Shown: positions 52,707-61,722 of the stretch, piece after piece
Numbering within the stretch: position 1 is the first letter of the stretch
How the letters are laid out: each line of letters opens with the position of its first letter
NCBI GenBank assembly: GCA_040757335.1
Contig: JBFLXB010000008.1
Location: 1-64,000 of the forward strand
DNA from: Nitrospirota bacterium
GTDB lineage: Bacteria > Nitrospirota > Nitrospiria > 2-01-FULL-66-17
Reading direction: 5' to 3'
DNA length: 64,000 nucleotides
Translations under genes and position numbers: made by a program
Notes under the pieces: model-generated
Database searches by the model: none
Seen by the model: the letters and a program-made list of their open reading frames with translations, nothing else
What the model was told of the DNA's origin: nothing

Positions 52707-52830
52707 AAGACCATCTGCGGCGTTGTCGGTCGGCGTTGCGTGCTCACGGTTCTCGTAGGGGCGTATTGCAATACGCCCCTACAGGCGCGCAAGGCTCTCC
52801 CTCCGCCTGGCATCTGGCCTTCCCTGAACA
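52707..52830. repeat. REP-like element 1 with 28-bp perfect palindrome
   Basis: Begins CCATCTGCGGCGTTGTCG (about 52711) and ends CTGGCATCTGGCC...CTGAACAGGCTC (to about 52830), flanks shared with element 2 at 53626. Its centre is a perfect 28-nt palindrome, GTAGGGGCGTATTG / CAATACGCCCCTAC (52755-52782). It fills the gap between cobT and cobS. Confidence 0.7.
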
Positions 52831-52872
52831 GGCTCCGGCACTCGACGACTCGGACACAATCCTGACATCGCA

Positions 52873-53625
52873 ATGAGAGCGTTTCTGGCGGCATGGGCGT
52901 TTTTGACCGTGGTCCCGCTGGGCCGCCGAGGGCGCGCCGCGGACGAGGGGGCGTTCGGTCGCTCGCTCGCCGCCTTTCCCCTCGTGGGGCTCGCGCTCGG
53001 CGCGGCGCTGGCGGTGTTCTCTCTGGCGGCCGTCCGGCTGTTTCCCCCTGCGCTGGTGGCGACACTTGCCGTGCTGCTCTTGGCGTGGCTCTCGGGCGGC
53101 CTGCACCTCGACGGCGTGGCGGATACCGCCGACGCATGCGGCTCGCGCTCGCGCGAGGAGGCGTTGCGGATCATGAAGGGCTCGACGATCGGGACCTACG
53201 GGAGCCTGGCCTTGTTCTCGGTGCTCGGGCTGAAGATCGCGGCGCTGGCGGCGCTGCCGCCCCGCGCGCTCGCGCCCGCGCTGCTCGCCATGCCGGTGCT
53301 GGGGCGCTGGGCCCAGGTCCACGCCACGGTCGGACGGACGTACGCGCGCGAGCAGGGGACCGGCAAGGCATTCGTCGAAGGCGCGACCCGCGCGGTCTGG
53401 TGGTGGGCGACGGTGACGACGTGCCTCATCGCGGCCGCGGTCATGGGACCGGCGGGGCTTGCGGCGGTCGCGGTCGTGTGGGCCGCGGTGACCGTGTATG
53501 CCCGCCGGGTCACGGCGTGGCTGGGCGGCGTGACCGGCGACACGATCGGCGCCGCGGGCGAGGGCGCGGAAGTGATCGCGGTCCTGACCTGGGCGGCCTT
53601 CTTTCACGTGGGAGCCCGTCCATGA
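52873..53625 (+). CDS. cobS: Adenosylcobinamide-GDP ribazoletransferase (cobalamin synthase)
   Basis: A 250-residue polytopic membrane enzyme joining adenosylcobinamide-GDP with alpha-ribazole phosphate. WLSGGLHLDGVADTADACGS carries the acidic active-site motif, KGSTIGTYGSLAL follows, then several TM helices. It lies between two REP-like elements. Confidence 0.93.
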   Translation: MRAFLAAWAFLTVVPLGRRGRAADEGAFGRSLAAFPLVGLALGAALAVFSLAAVRLFPPALVATLAVLLLAWLSGGLHLDGVADTADACGSRSREEALRIMKGSTIGTYGSLALFSVLGLKIAALAALPPRALAPALLAMPVLGRWAQVHATVGRTYAREQGTGKAFVEGATRAVWWWATVTTCLIAAAVMGPAGLAAVAVVWAAVTVYARRVTAWLGGVTGDTIGAAGEGAEVIAVLTWAAFFHVGARP

Positions 53626-53728
53626 GCGGCCATCTGCGGCGTTGTCGCTGCGCGTCCGCTCCTCACGTACGACCCAGTACGCTGCGGTGCGGGCGCTCGC
53701 TCCGCCTTGCATCTGACCGCTCCTGAAC
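53626..53728. repeat. REP-like element 2
   Basis: Shares GGCCATCTGCGGCGTTGTCG at its start and CCGCCTTGCATCTGACCGC...CTGAACGGGCTC at its end with element 1. The ends are imperfect inverted repeats, so the RNA can fold into a long hairpin. Its centre differs from element 1 (CACGTACGACCCAGTACG). Confidence 0.65.
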
Positions 53729-53754
53729 GGGCTCTAAAGTAGGGGTACCGAAAC

Positions 53755-55260
53755 ATGGTCTGGAAAGAGTCAGGAACTCAGACAATTATGATTCAGGGCA
53801 CCGGTTCGAATGTGGGCAAGAGCCTGATTACGGCCGCGCTGTGCCGGATTTTTCTCCAGGACGGCTATCGCGTCGCGCCGTTCAAGTCGCAGAACATGGC
53901 GTTGAACGCGGCGGTCACGCGCGACGGCCTGGAGATGAGCCGCGCCCAGGCGCTCCAGGCCCAAGCCTGCCGGATCGAGCCCGACGCGCGGATGAACCCC
54001 ATTTTGCTCAAGCCCTCGTCGGAGGACGGCTGCCAGGTGGTCGTGATGGGCAAGGTCCGCGGCACGCTGTCCGCCGACGCGTACCTGGACGCCAAGGCCG
54101 AGTTGTTCCCGGTCGTCAAAGACGCATACTCCTCGCTCGCGGCCGAGCACGACGTGATCGTGATCGAGGGCGCCGGGAGTCCGGCCGAGATCAATCTGAT
54201 GGATCGCGAGATCGTGAACATGCGGGTGGCCGACATGGCCGACGCGCCCGTGCTTCTGGTGGGCGACATCGACTCGGGGGGCGTCTTCGCGGCATTGGTG
54301 GGCACGTTGGCGCTCCTGCCGGAGGTGCACGCGGCGCGGGTGAAGGGACTGCTGATCAACAAGTTCCGGGGCCGCCGGTCGCTGCTCGATCCCGGCCTTG
54401 ACGCGGTGGCGCGCCGCACCGGCCGCCCGGTGTTGGGGGTCATCCCATACCTGGATCACCTGCGCCTGCCCGACGAGGACTCGCTGGCGCTCCGCGGTCA
54501 CGCGGCCGAGCCCGACTCCGCGTTCTCGGTGACGGTCGCGGTGATCGAGCTCCCGCGCATCAGCAACTTCAACGACGTCGATCCGCTGCGGATCGAGCCG
54601 GATGTCCGCGTGCGCTTCGTCCAGCCTGGAGAACGGCTGGGCCGCCCCGAGGTGGTGATCCTTCCCGGCTCCAAGAACGCGGCCGCCGATCTGGCGGCGC
54701 TGCGCGCGTGCGGGCTGGCCGAGGAGCTTCGCGCCCACGCCGCGTCGGGGGGCGCCGTGATCGGGCTTTGTGGCGGGCTGCAGATGATGGGCCGGACGAT
54801 CGAAGACCCCGGCGGAATCGAAAGCGCGCATGGCCGCACCGAGGGCCTGGGGTTGCTGCCCGTGGAGACCGTCCTGGAGGACGCGAAGGTGCTGCGGCGC
54901 GTGTCGGGACGTCACCGGTCCACCGGCTGCGCCGTGACCGGTTATGAGATCCATCATGGCCGGAGCCGCCTTTCTGATCCGGGAGGGGTTCGACATGTCG
55001 AACCCCTTCTCTTTGATCTTGACGACGGTCGCGCCGAGGGTGTCGCGCGCGGGGCGTGCTGGGGGACATATCTCCACGGGATCTTCGACGGCGACGAATT
55101 CCGGCGGGCGCTGATCGACTCGTGGCGGGAGAAGAAGGGGCTGGCGCCGCTGGGGACCGTCCGGGCCCGTTACGACGTGGACGCCGAACTGGATCGGCTG
55201 GCGTCGGCGGTGCGGACGGCGGTAGATCTTGAGGTCGTGTACCGGGTCATGGGGCGGTGA
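53755..55260 (+). CDS. cobQ: Cobyric acid synthase (glutamine-hydrolysing)
   Basis: A 501-residue amidase for side chains b, d, e and g of the corrin ring. N-terminal dethiobiotin-synthetase-like domain with P-loop QGTGSNVGKSLITAALC, C-terminal glutamine amidotransferase with nucleophile Cys339 in GLCGGLQMMG and a late His in GTYLHGIFD. It overlaps cbiB by 4 nt. Confidence 0.95.
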   Translation: MVWKESGTQTIMIQGTGSNVGKSLITAALCRIFLQDGYRVAPFKSQNMALNAAVTRDGLEMSRAQALQAQACRIEPDARMNPILLKPSSEDGCQVVVMGKVRGTLSADAYLDAKAELFPVVKDAYSSLAAEHDVIVIEGAGSPAEINLMDREIVNMRVADMADAPVLLVGDIDSGGVFAALVGTLALLPEVHAARVKGLLINKFRGRRSLLDPGLDAVARRTGRPVLGVIPYLDHLRLPDEDSLALRGHAAEPDSAFSVTVAVIELPRISNFNDVDPLRIEPDVRVRFVQPGERLGRPEVVILPGSKNAAADLAALRACGLAEELRAHAASGGAVIGLCGGLQMMGRTIEDPGGIESAHGRTEGLGLLPVETVLEDAKVLRRVSGRHRSTGCAVTGYEIHHGRSRLSDPGGVRHVEPLLFDLDDGRAEGVARGACWGTYLHGIFDGDEFRRALIDSWREKKGLAPLGTVRARYDVDAELDRLASAVRTAVDLEVVYRVMGR

Positions 55261-56225
55261 CCGGCCCGGACCACGTGGAGATCGTCCTCCTTGTCCTCGG
55301 CGCGCTGGCGCTCGATGCGGCGCTCGGCGATCCCCGCGAACTGCCGCATCCCGTGCGCGGTTTGGGCCGGATCATCGCGAGCTTGGAGCGCGCGTTGCGC
55401 GCGCACTATCCGTCGCGCGAGCGGGCGGCCGGGGTTACGTTGGCGCTCGGAGTGGTCGGGGGGACATTTGGGGCAGCCTGGGGCGTGATCCACCTGGCGG
55501 GGCTGATCCATCCATGGGCCGCGCGCGGGACGGAGGTCATGGCGATCTACTGGTCGCTCGCGCCCCGCGATCTGTGGCAGCACGCGGCAAGGGTGTCGGG
55601 CGCGCTGGGCCGGGGCGACCTGGCCGAGGCGAAGCGTGGGGTGGCGATGATGGTGGGGAGGGACGTGGAGCCGCTGGACGAGAAGGGCGTGACCCGCGCG
55701 ACGATCGAGAGCGTGGCCGAGAACACGGTGGACGGCGTGACCGCGCCGCTCTGCTTCGCCCTGCTCGGCGGCGGTCCGCTCGCAATGGCGTACCGCGCGG
55801 TCAACACGTTGGACTCGATGGTGGGCTATCGGATCGAGCCCTACGCGCGGATCGGCTGGGCGTCGGCGCGGCTGGACGATCTGGCCAATCTGCTCCCGGC
55901 GCGCCTGACGGCGCTGCTCATGCCCATCGCCGGCGGTTTCCTCGGCGGGTCGGCCCGCGGGGGCTGGTCCGCGGCGTGGCGGGACGGGCGCAAACACGAC
56001 AGCCCCAATTCGGGGTTAACAGAGGCGGCGATGGCGGGGGTGTTGGGGATCGAGCTTGGGGGGCCGCACTGGTACCGAGGGACGTACTATGCATCGCCGA
56101 CGATCGGGACCGCGAAGCGTCCCGTCGAGCGAGCCGATATCGCACAGGCCTGCCGTGTGATGGCCGCCACGACGGCCATGGTGTTCGTCATCGGCGTCGC
56201 GGCGCGACTCTGGATCGGCCCGTGA
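55257..56225 (+). CDS. cbiB: Adenosylcobinamide-phosphate synthase
   Basis: A 322-residue membrane protein (ALALDAALGDPRELPHPVRGLG at the start, ATIESVAENTVDGVTAPL and NTLDSMVGYR in the middle, HDSPNSGLTEAAMAG later), all CbiB hallmarks. It attaches aminopropanol phosphate to adenosylcobyric acid. GTG start within the end of cobQ. Confidence 0.93.
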   Translation: MTGPDHVEIVLLVLGALALDAALGDPRELPHPVRGLGRIIASLERALRAHYPSRERAAGVTLALGVVGGTFGAAWGVIHLAGLIHPWAARGTEVMAIYWSLAPRDLWQHAARVSGALGRGDLAEAKRGVAMMVGRDVEPLDEKGVTRATIESVAENTVDGVTAPLCFALLGGGPLAMAYRAVNTLDSMVGYRIEPYARIGWASARLDDLANLLPARLTALLMPIAGGFLGGSARGGWSAAWRDGRKHDSPNSGLTEAAMAGVLGIELGGPHWYRGTYYASPTIGTAKRPVERADIAQACRVMAATTAMVFVIGVAARLWIGP

Positions 56226-56770
56226 ACGACTTGAACCGCGGTTCGCGCGGCCTGGTCCTCGTGTATACCGGCGACGGCAAAGGGAAGACCACGGCGGCGT
56301 TCGGTTTGGCCTTGCGCGCGGCGGGGCGCGGGTTGCGCGTCCACGTCATCCAGTTCATCAAGGGCGAGATGGACACGGGGGAAATCGAGATGATCGCCAA
56401 GGCCCTGCCGTCGATCACGGTGGAGCGGGTGGGCAAGGGATTCACCTGGCGCCGCGACGTCGTCCCCACGTTCGAGGATCATGTGGCGGCGGCGCGCGAG
56501 GGGCTCGCCCGGGCCCGCGAGGCAGTGACTGCGGGGGACTATCAGGTCGTCATCCTGGACGAGATCAACGTGGCGCTCAAGAAGAAGCTCTTGGAAATAG
56601 ATGACGTGCTGGATGTGTTGGATCTGCGGCCGAGTGGACTCCATCTGGTGCTGACGGGCCGGGGAGCGCCGGAGGAATTGCTGGAGCGGGCCGATCTGGT
56701 GACCGAGATGCGGTGCGTCAAGCATCCGTTTCATCGCGGCATTCCAGCCCAAGTCGGAATCGATAAGTGA
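56222..56770 (+). CDS. cobA: Cob(I)alamin adenosyltransferase, CobA/CobO type
   Basis: A 182-residue ATP:corrinoid adenosyltransferase: P-loop YTGDGKGKTTAAFG near residue 14, VIQFIKGEMDTGE, VILDEINVAL and a closing KHPFHRGIPAQVGID. GTG start at 56222 overlapping cbiB. Upstream residues in the same frame are not conserved and belong to the cbiB region. Confidence 0.93.
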   Translation: MNDLNRGSRGLVLVYTGDGKGKTTAAFGLALRAAGRGLRVHVIQFIKGEMDTGEIEMIAKALPSITVERVGKGFTWRRDVVPTFEDHVAAAREGLARAREAVTAGDYQVVILDEINVALKKKLLEIDDVLDVLDLRPSGLHLVLTGRGAPEELLERADLVTEMRCVKHPFHRGIPAQVGIDK

Positions 56771-57498
56771 GGGAAACTTCCGTGGCGGGCCTGAAATCGA
56801 ACACGTTTCCTCCGCTCTGGCGGCGCGGCGTCTACGAGGCCATCTACCGGCGGCGCGACATGCGCAAGTTCCTCCCGAGGCCGATTCCGGACAAGCTGCT
56901 GCGCCGGGTGTTGCACGCCGCGCACCAGGCCGGTTCGGTGGGGTTGATGCAGCCGTGGAACTTTCTGGTCATCCGCGACCCCGAGGTCAAGCGCCGGATC
57001 AAGACCCAGTTCCTGACCGCGAACGAGGCCGCGGCGGCGGTGTACGAGGGCGAGCGTCGCCTGCTCTATCAGCGCCTCACGCTGGAAGCGATCGAGGAGG
57101 CGCCGATCAATCTGGCCGTGACCTGCGACCGTTCGCGCCGGGGTCCGCACGTGCTGGGCCGCCACAGCATCCCGGATACGGATCTGTACTCCACCGTCTG
57201 CGCCGTCCAGAACCTCTGGCTCGCGGCCCGCGCCGAGGGGATTGGAGTGGGCTGGGTGAGCATTCTGGATCCCGCTGCCGTCGCGCACATCCTGGACATC
57301 CCCGACGACGTGGTCCTCGTCGCGTACCTGTGCATGGGGTACGTGACCCGGTTTCCGGACGCGCCCACGCTGGAGACGGCGGGATGGGAGAGCCGCGTGC
57401 CGCTGGAGTCGGTGCTGTACTACGACCGCTGGGGCCGGCGCCCGCCCGAGACGGCGGGAGATGTCAACGGCAACCATCGACCGGGAGAAACCATATGA
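56767..57498 (+). CDS. bluB: 5,6-dimethylbenzimidazole synthase
   Basis: A 243-residue flavin enzyme of the nitroreductase fold (YEAIYRRRDMRKFLPRPIP, AHQAGSVGLMQPWNFLV, LYSTVCAVQNLWLAARAEGIGVGWVS). BluB cleaves reduced FMN with molecular oxygen to make DMB. Its presence means the lower ligand is made aerobically although the corrin genes here are of the early-cobalt type. Confidence 0.92.
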   Translation: MRETSVAGLKSNTFPPLWRRGVYEAIYRRRDMRKFLPRPIPDKLLRRVLHAAHQAGSVGLMQPWNFLVIRDPEVKRRIKTQFLTANEAAAAVYEGERRLLYQRLTLEAIEEAPINLAVTCDRSRRGPHVLGRHSIPDTDLYSTVCAVQNLWLAARAEGIGVGWVSILDPAAVAHILDIPDDVVLVAYLCMGYVTRFPDAPTLETAGWESRVPLESVLYYDRWGRRPPETAGDVNGNHRPGETI

Positions 57499-58343
57499 TG
57501 ACCATCAATCCCGCTCTTTTCCTTGTGGGGCACGGCAGCCGCGACGCCGAGGGCAATGAGGAATTCCTGGCAATGGCCGAGCGCCTGAAGGACCGCCGAC
57601 CGGTGCGCGCCGTGTACTCTGCGTTCGTGGAGTTGGCCGAGCCGTCGATCGCCGACGAGTTGGACCGCTGCGTGCGCGACGGCCATGAGGATGTGGTCGT
57701 GCTGCCCCTGCTCTTCTTCGCCGCGGGCCACGCCAAGACCGATGTGCCCCGCGAGATGGTTCGGGCGCGCGAGCGCCATCCCGCCGTGCGATTTCACTAC
57801 GGACCGCCGCTCGGCATCCATCCCGTGTTGCTGGACGTGGTGGATGAGCGCGTGCAGGCGGTCGAGCGCGGCCTGCCCTCGCGGGACCGCCGCGAGACCG
57901 CGATCCTGCTGGTGGGGCGCGGCAGCTCCGACCCCGACGCCAACGGCGACCTGCTGAAGATCGCGCGGCTCTACTGGGAGCACACGCGCTACGGCTGGGT
58001 GGAGACCTGCTTCATCGGCGTCACCGAGCCCGATCTGCCCACGGGCCTCGACCGGTGCGTGCGCTTGGGCGCGCGCCGGGTCATCGCGATCCCGTATTTC
58101 ATCTTCACCGGCGTGTTGATCAAGCGCATCAATCGGATCGTGGCCGAGGCCGCCGCGGCTACGCCGGGCGTGGAGATCGCGGCGGGCGACTACCTGGGGC
58201 GGCATCCGGCGTTTCTGGACGTGGTGGAGCAGCGCGCGCGGGAGACGCTCGAAGGGCCGATCCTCATGTCCTGCGACACGTGCAAATATCGCGACCCTGA
58301 TCTGGTCTTCAACGGAGCGGAGGCGCACGGGCATGGACATTAA
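57495..58343 (+). CDS. cbiX: Sirohydrochlorin cobaltochelatase, long CbiX
   Basis: A 282-residue two-domain chelatase from ATG 57495. Each half has a chelatase fold ([16 protein letters not shown] with active His13, [14 protein letters not shown]; second half [16 protein letters not shown]). The C terminus has [10 protein letters not shown] and ends in a His-rich EAHGHGH, a possible cobalt or Fe-S site. It inserts Co2+ into sirohydrochlorin and so starts the early-cobalt branch. Confidence 0.9.
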   Translation: MMTINPALFLVGHGSRDAEGNEEFLAMAERLKDRRPVRAVYSAFVELAEPSIADELDRCVRDGHEDVVVLPLLFFAAGHAKTDVPREMVRARERHPAVRFHYGPPLGIHPVLLDVVDERVQAVERGLPSRDRRETAILLVGRGSSDPDANGDLLKIARLYWEHTRYGWVETCFIGVTEPDLPTGLDRCVRLGARRVIAIPYFIFTGVLIKRINRIVAEAAAATPGVEIAAGDYLGRHPAFLDVVEQRARETLEGPILMSCDTCKYRDPDLVFNGAEAHGHGH

Positions 58344-58713
58344 ATATCCGGAGGTCCTCAAGCCCGTGCTTAAGCCGTTTGCGCGCCACGTCCTGCTCTG
58401 CGTGAAGGGCCGGTGCGCGGAGACTGGCCGGTCCGAGCGGTTGTTCGACGCGCTGCGGGACCGGCTGGCCGCCGCCGGTCTCGACGAGGGAGCCGGGCGG
58501 GTCAAGCGGACCAAGTGCCAGTGCTTCGCGATCTGTAAGGAGGGTCCGATTCTGGTCGTCTATCCCGACGGGGTCTGGTATTGCCGGGTGACGCCGGATG
58601 TGCTGGATCGCATCGTGGACGAGCACTTGGTCGGCGGACGGCCGGTAGAAGAGTTCGTCTTTCATCAGGCAGCCGAGTCGTTGTGCGGTCTCGACGTGGA
58701 GGGACCGCCATGA
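58333..58713 (+). CDS. Thioredoxin-like [2Fe-2S] ferredoxin (CbiW-like)
   Basis: A 126-residue protein with [15 protein letters not shown] (Cys23, Cys28) and [23 protein letters not shown] (Cys62, Cys64, Cys68), the arrangement of thioredoxin-fold [2Fe-2S] ferredoxins. Genes of this kind beside cbiX are called CbiW. Likely redox partner in corrin assembly; exact step unknown. It overlaps both neighbours. Confidence 0.82.
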   Translation: MDIKYPEVLKPVLKPFARHVLLCVKGRCAETGRSERLFDALRDRLAAAGLDEGAGRVKRTKCQCFAICKEGPILVVYPDGVWYCRVTPDVLDRIVDEHLVGGRPVEEFVFHQAAESLCGLDVEGPP

Positions 58714-59333
58714 CCTATCCCACGATCGTTGATCCCGAGAAGATCGAGGCGGAGAGCTTTCGGATCATCGAGGAGGAATTGGGGCCGCACGAGTTCGGTC
58801 CGGGGGAATTTCAGATCGCGCGGCGGGTCATCCACGCCTCGGCCGATTTCGAATTCGCGCGGCGGCTGCGCTTTCACCCGCGGGCGGTCGAGGCGGGGGT
58901 CGAGGCGCTGCGGCGCGGGGTGGACGTGGTGGCCGACGTGGAGATGGTGCAGGCGGGGATCAGCAAGGTCGGTCTGGCGCGGTTCGGCGGGGGCGTGCGG
59001 TGCTTCATTTCCGACCCGGACGTGATGGCCGAGGCCAAGGCGGCAGGCGTGACGCGGGCGATCATGTCGATGCGCAAGGCGGCGCGGGAAGTCCAGGGCG
59101 GGATTTACGCGATCGGCAACGCGCCCACCGCGCTCTTCGAATTGATCCGGCTCATCCAGTCGGGCGAGGCCCGGCCGGATCTGGTCGTCGGCGTGCCGGT
59201 CGGCTTCGTCTCGGCGGCCGAATCGAAAGAGGCGCTTTCGGGCCTCGATTGGCCGTTCATCACCGCGCTGGGGCGCAAGGGCGGGACGCCGGCGGCGGTG
59301 GCCACCGTCAATGCTCTGTTGAGGATGGCCTAG
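58710..59333 (+). CDS. cbiC: Cobalt-precorrin-8 methylmutase
   Basis: A 207-residue isomerase moving a methyl group from C11 to C12. Catalytic histidine in [24 protein letters not shown], and [16 protein letters not shown] at the end are conserved. ATG 58710 overlaps the ferredoxin stop. Confidence 0.94.
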   Translation: MTYPTIVDPEKIEAESFRIIEEELGPHEFGPGEFQIARRVIHASADFEFARRLRFHPRAVEAGVEALRRGVDVVADVEMVQAGISKVGLARFGGGVRCFISDPDVMAEAKAAGVTRAIMSMRKAAREVQGGIYAIGNAPTALFELIRLIQSGEARPDLVVGVPVGFVSAAESKEALSGLDWPFITALGRKGGTPAAVATVNALLRMA

Positions 59334-59396
59334 GGGCCTCCGGGCTGGATGGAGCGAGAGGGCGGGCTCAAGGGCAAACCAAACAAGGAGGAAGAG

Positions 59397-59579
59397 ATGG
59401 AACAGGTGATGACACAGGCAGTGACGGGGACCAAGCACGCGCCGATGAGCGTGATCGCGGCGCTGGGGGTGGTGGTGGCGATGCAGGCGGTGGTGATGTT
59501 CGGGCCGTCGTTCGCGGGGGCGTGGGCGCACGACGGGCTGCACAGCTACCGGCACAGCCTCGGCATGGCGTGTCACTGA
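59397..59579 (+). CDS. cbtB: Cobalt transporter subunit CbtB
   Basis: A 60-residue single-TM protein ending in the CbtB metal motif HDGLHSYRHSLGMACH. AAGGAGG at 59385-59391 is 5 nt before ATG 59397. CbtB usually pairs with CbtA in B12-regulated cobalt uptake; the next gene may take the CbtA role. Confidence 0.88.
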   Translation: MEQVMTQAVTGTKHAPMSVIAALGVVVAMQAVVMFGPSFAGAWAHDGLHSYRHSLGMACH

Positions 59580-59998
59580 TGGGCGCGCGGGGCGTGACGG
59601 ATCAAGCCCGGCCGTCGCCCTCGGTCCCGGCGATCGGGGCCAGCCTGGGCATCGGCGCGTTGTGGGGGCTTGCGAATCTGGGCGTGGTGGTGGCGAGCGG
59701 ATGGCCCGAGCTGGAGGGACGGCTCGCGACCAATGGTGCGGCGTTCGCTGCCGGCGGGGCGCTCATGGGGCTCACCGTGGCGCTGATCCTGGCGCTGGTG
59801 GGGCCCGCTGATCGGCGCAGCCGGGTGGCGTGGTCGCTGGGCGCGACGTGCGCGGTCTGGATCGTCTTCGTTGCGGCCGGAGCTGCGCTGGGGGCGGTGC
59901 AGCCCGAGCGCTACCGTCTGGTGTGGCCCGAACTGCTCCGCGGAGTGGTCCTGGTGGCGGTCCTCGGCGTGCTGCTGGGGTTGGTTCGTCGTGGGTAG
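59579..59998 (+). CDS. Small membrane protein following CbtB
   Basis: A 139-residue protein with about four TM helices (SLGIGALWGLANLGVVVA, GAAFAAGGALMGLTVALILALV, SLGATCAVWIVFVAAGAALG, LLRGVVLVAVLGVLLGLV). It overlaps cbtB as TGATG. CbtA proteins are longer (about 240 residues) and rich in histidine, and this one has none in the membrane part; so it may be a shortened CbtA substitute or an unrelated partner. Confidence 0.65.
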   Translation: MGARGVTDQARPSPSVPAIGASLGIGALWGLANLGVVVASGWPELEGRLATNGAAFAAGGALMGLTVALILALVGPADRRSRVAWSLGATCAVWIVFVAAGAALGAVQPERYRLVWPELLRGVVLVAVLGVLLGLVRRG

Positions 59999-60004
59999 GG
60001 ACGC

Positions 60005-61096
60005 GTGCAGGCGGCTGAAAAGAAGGGGATGCGCACCGGCTATACCACCGGGGCGTGCGCCGCGGCGGCGGCCAAGGCCGCGACGGGCGTCCTGGCCGGG
60101 TGCCCCACGCCGGACCGCGTGGCGCTGACCTTGCCGATCGGTGAGACCGTGACGTTTGCTCTTGCCGAGTGTACGGCGGAGGGCAATCGCGTGACCTGCG
60201 GGATCGTCAAGGATGCCGGCGACGACCCCGACGTGACCAACCGGGCGCTGATCCGCGCGACCGTCTCGTGGCTCGACGAGCCGGGCGCGGTGCGGTTGGA
60301 GGCCGGGGAGGGCGTGGGCGTTGTCACCAGGCCCGGTCTGGGTCTGGACGTGGGCGCGCCGGATATTACGCGCGGCCCGCGCAAGATGATCACGCAGGCC
60401 GTGTCGGACGCGGCCGGGGACGCGCTGCGGACGCGGGGCGTCCGGGTGGTGCTGTCGGTGCCTGGCGGCGAGGAATTGGCGAAGAAAACGGAGTTGCCGC
60501 GTCTGGGCGTGGTGGGCGGGGTGGCGATCCTCGGCACCACCGGGATCGTGACCCCGTATTCCACGGCGGCGTTCCGGGCCGGGATCAGCGTGGCGGTGAC
60601 GATGGCCGCGGCCAACGGGCATCGTCATCTCGTGTTCACCACCGGCGGGATGAGCGAGCGCTTCGCGCGGAAGCTGGTGAACGTCCCCGAGGCGGCGTTC
60701 ATCCAAATGGGGGATTTTGTGGGATATGCCTTGCAGGCGGCGGTCAAACGGCAGGTAGAGCGCGTCACGATCTCGGGCATGATCGGCAAGCTGTCCAAAA
60801 TGGCCAAGGGCACGATGCAGACCCACGCGGCGGGATCAGACGTGGACACCGACTTCCTCGCGGCGCTGGCCGAGGAATGCGGAGCGGACGAAACGGCGGT
60901 GGCGGCGATCCGGTCGGCCAACACCGCGCGGCACGTGGCGGAATTGGTCGCCGAACACGGCGTCGAAGGCTTCTTCGACCGCCTCGCCGACCGGGTGTGC
61001 GCTGCGGCGTCGCGCCACGTGAAGGGCGCGCTCGCGGTCGAATGTCTGCTGACCGATTTCGAGGGCCGGTTGATCGGCCGGGCGGCCACCCCATGA
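60005..61096 (+). CDS. cbiD: Cobalt-precorrin-5B C1-methyltransferase
   Basis: A 363-residue protein starting MRTGYTTGACAAAAAKAA (from residue 9), the CbiD signature; ILGTTGIVTPYSTAAF and FTTGGMSERFA are also typical. It methylates C1 during ring contraction in the anaerobic route. GTG start at 60005. Confidence 0.93.
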   Translation: MQAAEKKGMRTGYTTGACAAAAAKAATGVLAGCPTPDRVALTLPIGETVTFALAECTAEGNRVTCGIVKDAGDDPDVTNRALIRATVSWLDEPGAVRLEAGEGVGVVTRPGLGLDVGAPDITRGPRKMITQAVSDAAGDALRTRGVRVVLSVPGGEELAKKTELPRLGVVGGVAILGTTGIVTPYSTAAFRAGISVAVTMAAANGHRHLVFTTGGMSERFARKLVNVPEAAFIQMGDFVGYALQAAVKRQVERVTISGMIGKLSKMAKGTMQTHAAGSDVDTDFLAALAEECGADETAVAAIRSANTARHVAELVAEHGVEGFFDRLADRVCAAASRHVKGALAVECLLTDFEGRLIGRAATP

Positions 61097-61722
61097 CGCC
61101 CGTTCAGGTCATCGGCATCGGGGACGACGGGGCCCACGGCCTGCCCGCGAAGCGGATCGCGGTCATCGAGTCGGCCGACGTCCTCGTGGGCGGCCGGCGG
61201 CATCTGGCGTTTTTCCCCGAGGCGGGCGCCGATCGGATTGAGGTCGGCTCCAATCTCAAGGAAGTCGCTACGCGGATCGATGGTGCGTCCGCGGATGATC
61301 GGAGGGTTGTGGTCCTGGCTTCCGGCGATCCCCTGTTTCACGGGCTCGGGGGGTACCTCGTTGGCAAGCTGGGCGCTGAACGGGTGGTCATCCACCCTCA
61401 CGTCAGCGCGATGCAGCTCGCCTTCGCGCGGATCGGGGAGCCCTGGCACGCGGCGGCGCTGGTGAGCCTGCACGCGAAGCCGATCGAGGACTTAAAGCCG
61501 CCGATCGAGCGCGGCGCCACGCCGATCGGGATCTTCACCGATGAAACGAACACGCCGAATGCGATCGCGCGCTACGTTCTCGGGATGGGAGGCGCCTACT
61601 CGGCCGCGGTCTGTGAGAATCTCGACGGAGCGGACGAGCGGATGTGGACCGGGTCGCTCGAACGGATGGTTGCGGAGCCGTTCGCTCCGCTCAACGTGGT
61701 TATCTTACGGAGGATCGCATGA
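61093..61722 (+). CDS. cbiE: Cobalt-precorrin-7 C5-methyltransferase
   Basis: A 209-residue SAM-dependent methyltransferase of the precorrin family (VQVIGIGDDGAHGLP, ADVLVGGRRHLAFFP, VVVLASGDPLFHGLGG). It partners with CbiT next to it; the two are fused as CobL in the aerobic route. ATG 61093 overlaps cbiD. Confidence 0.92.
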   Translation: MTPVQVIGIGDDGAHGLPAKRIAVIESADVLVGGRRHLAFFPEAGADRIEVGSNLKEVATRIDGASADDRRVVVLASGDPLFHGLGGYLVGKLGAERVVIHPHVSAMQLAFARIGEPWHAAALVSLHAKPIEDLKPPIERGATPIGIFTDETNTPNAIARYVLGMGGAYSAAVCENLDGADERMWTGSLERMVAEPFAPLNVVILRRIA

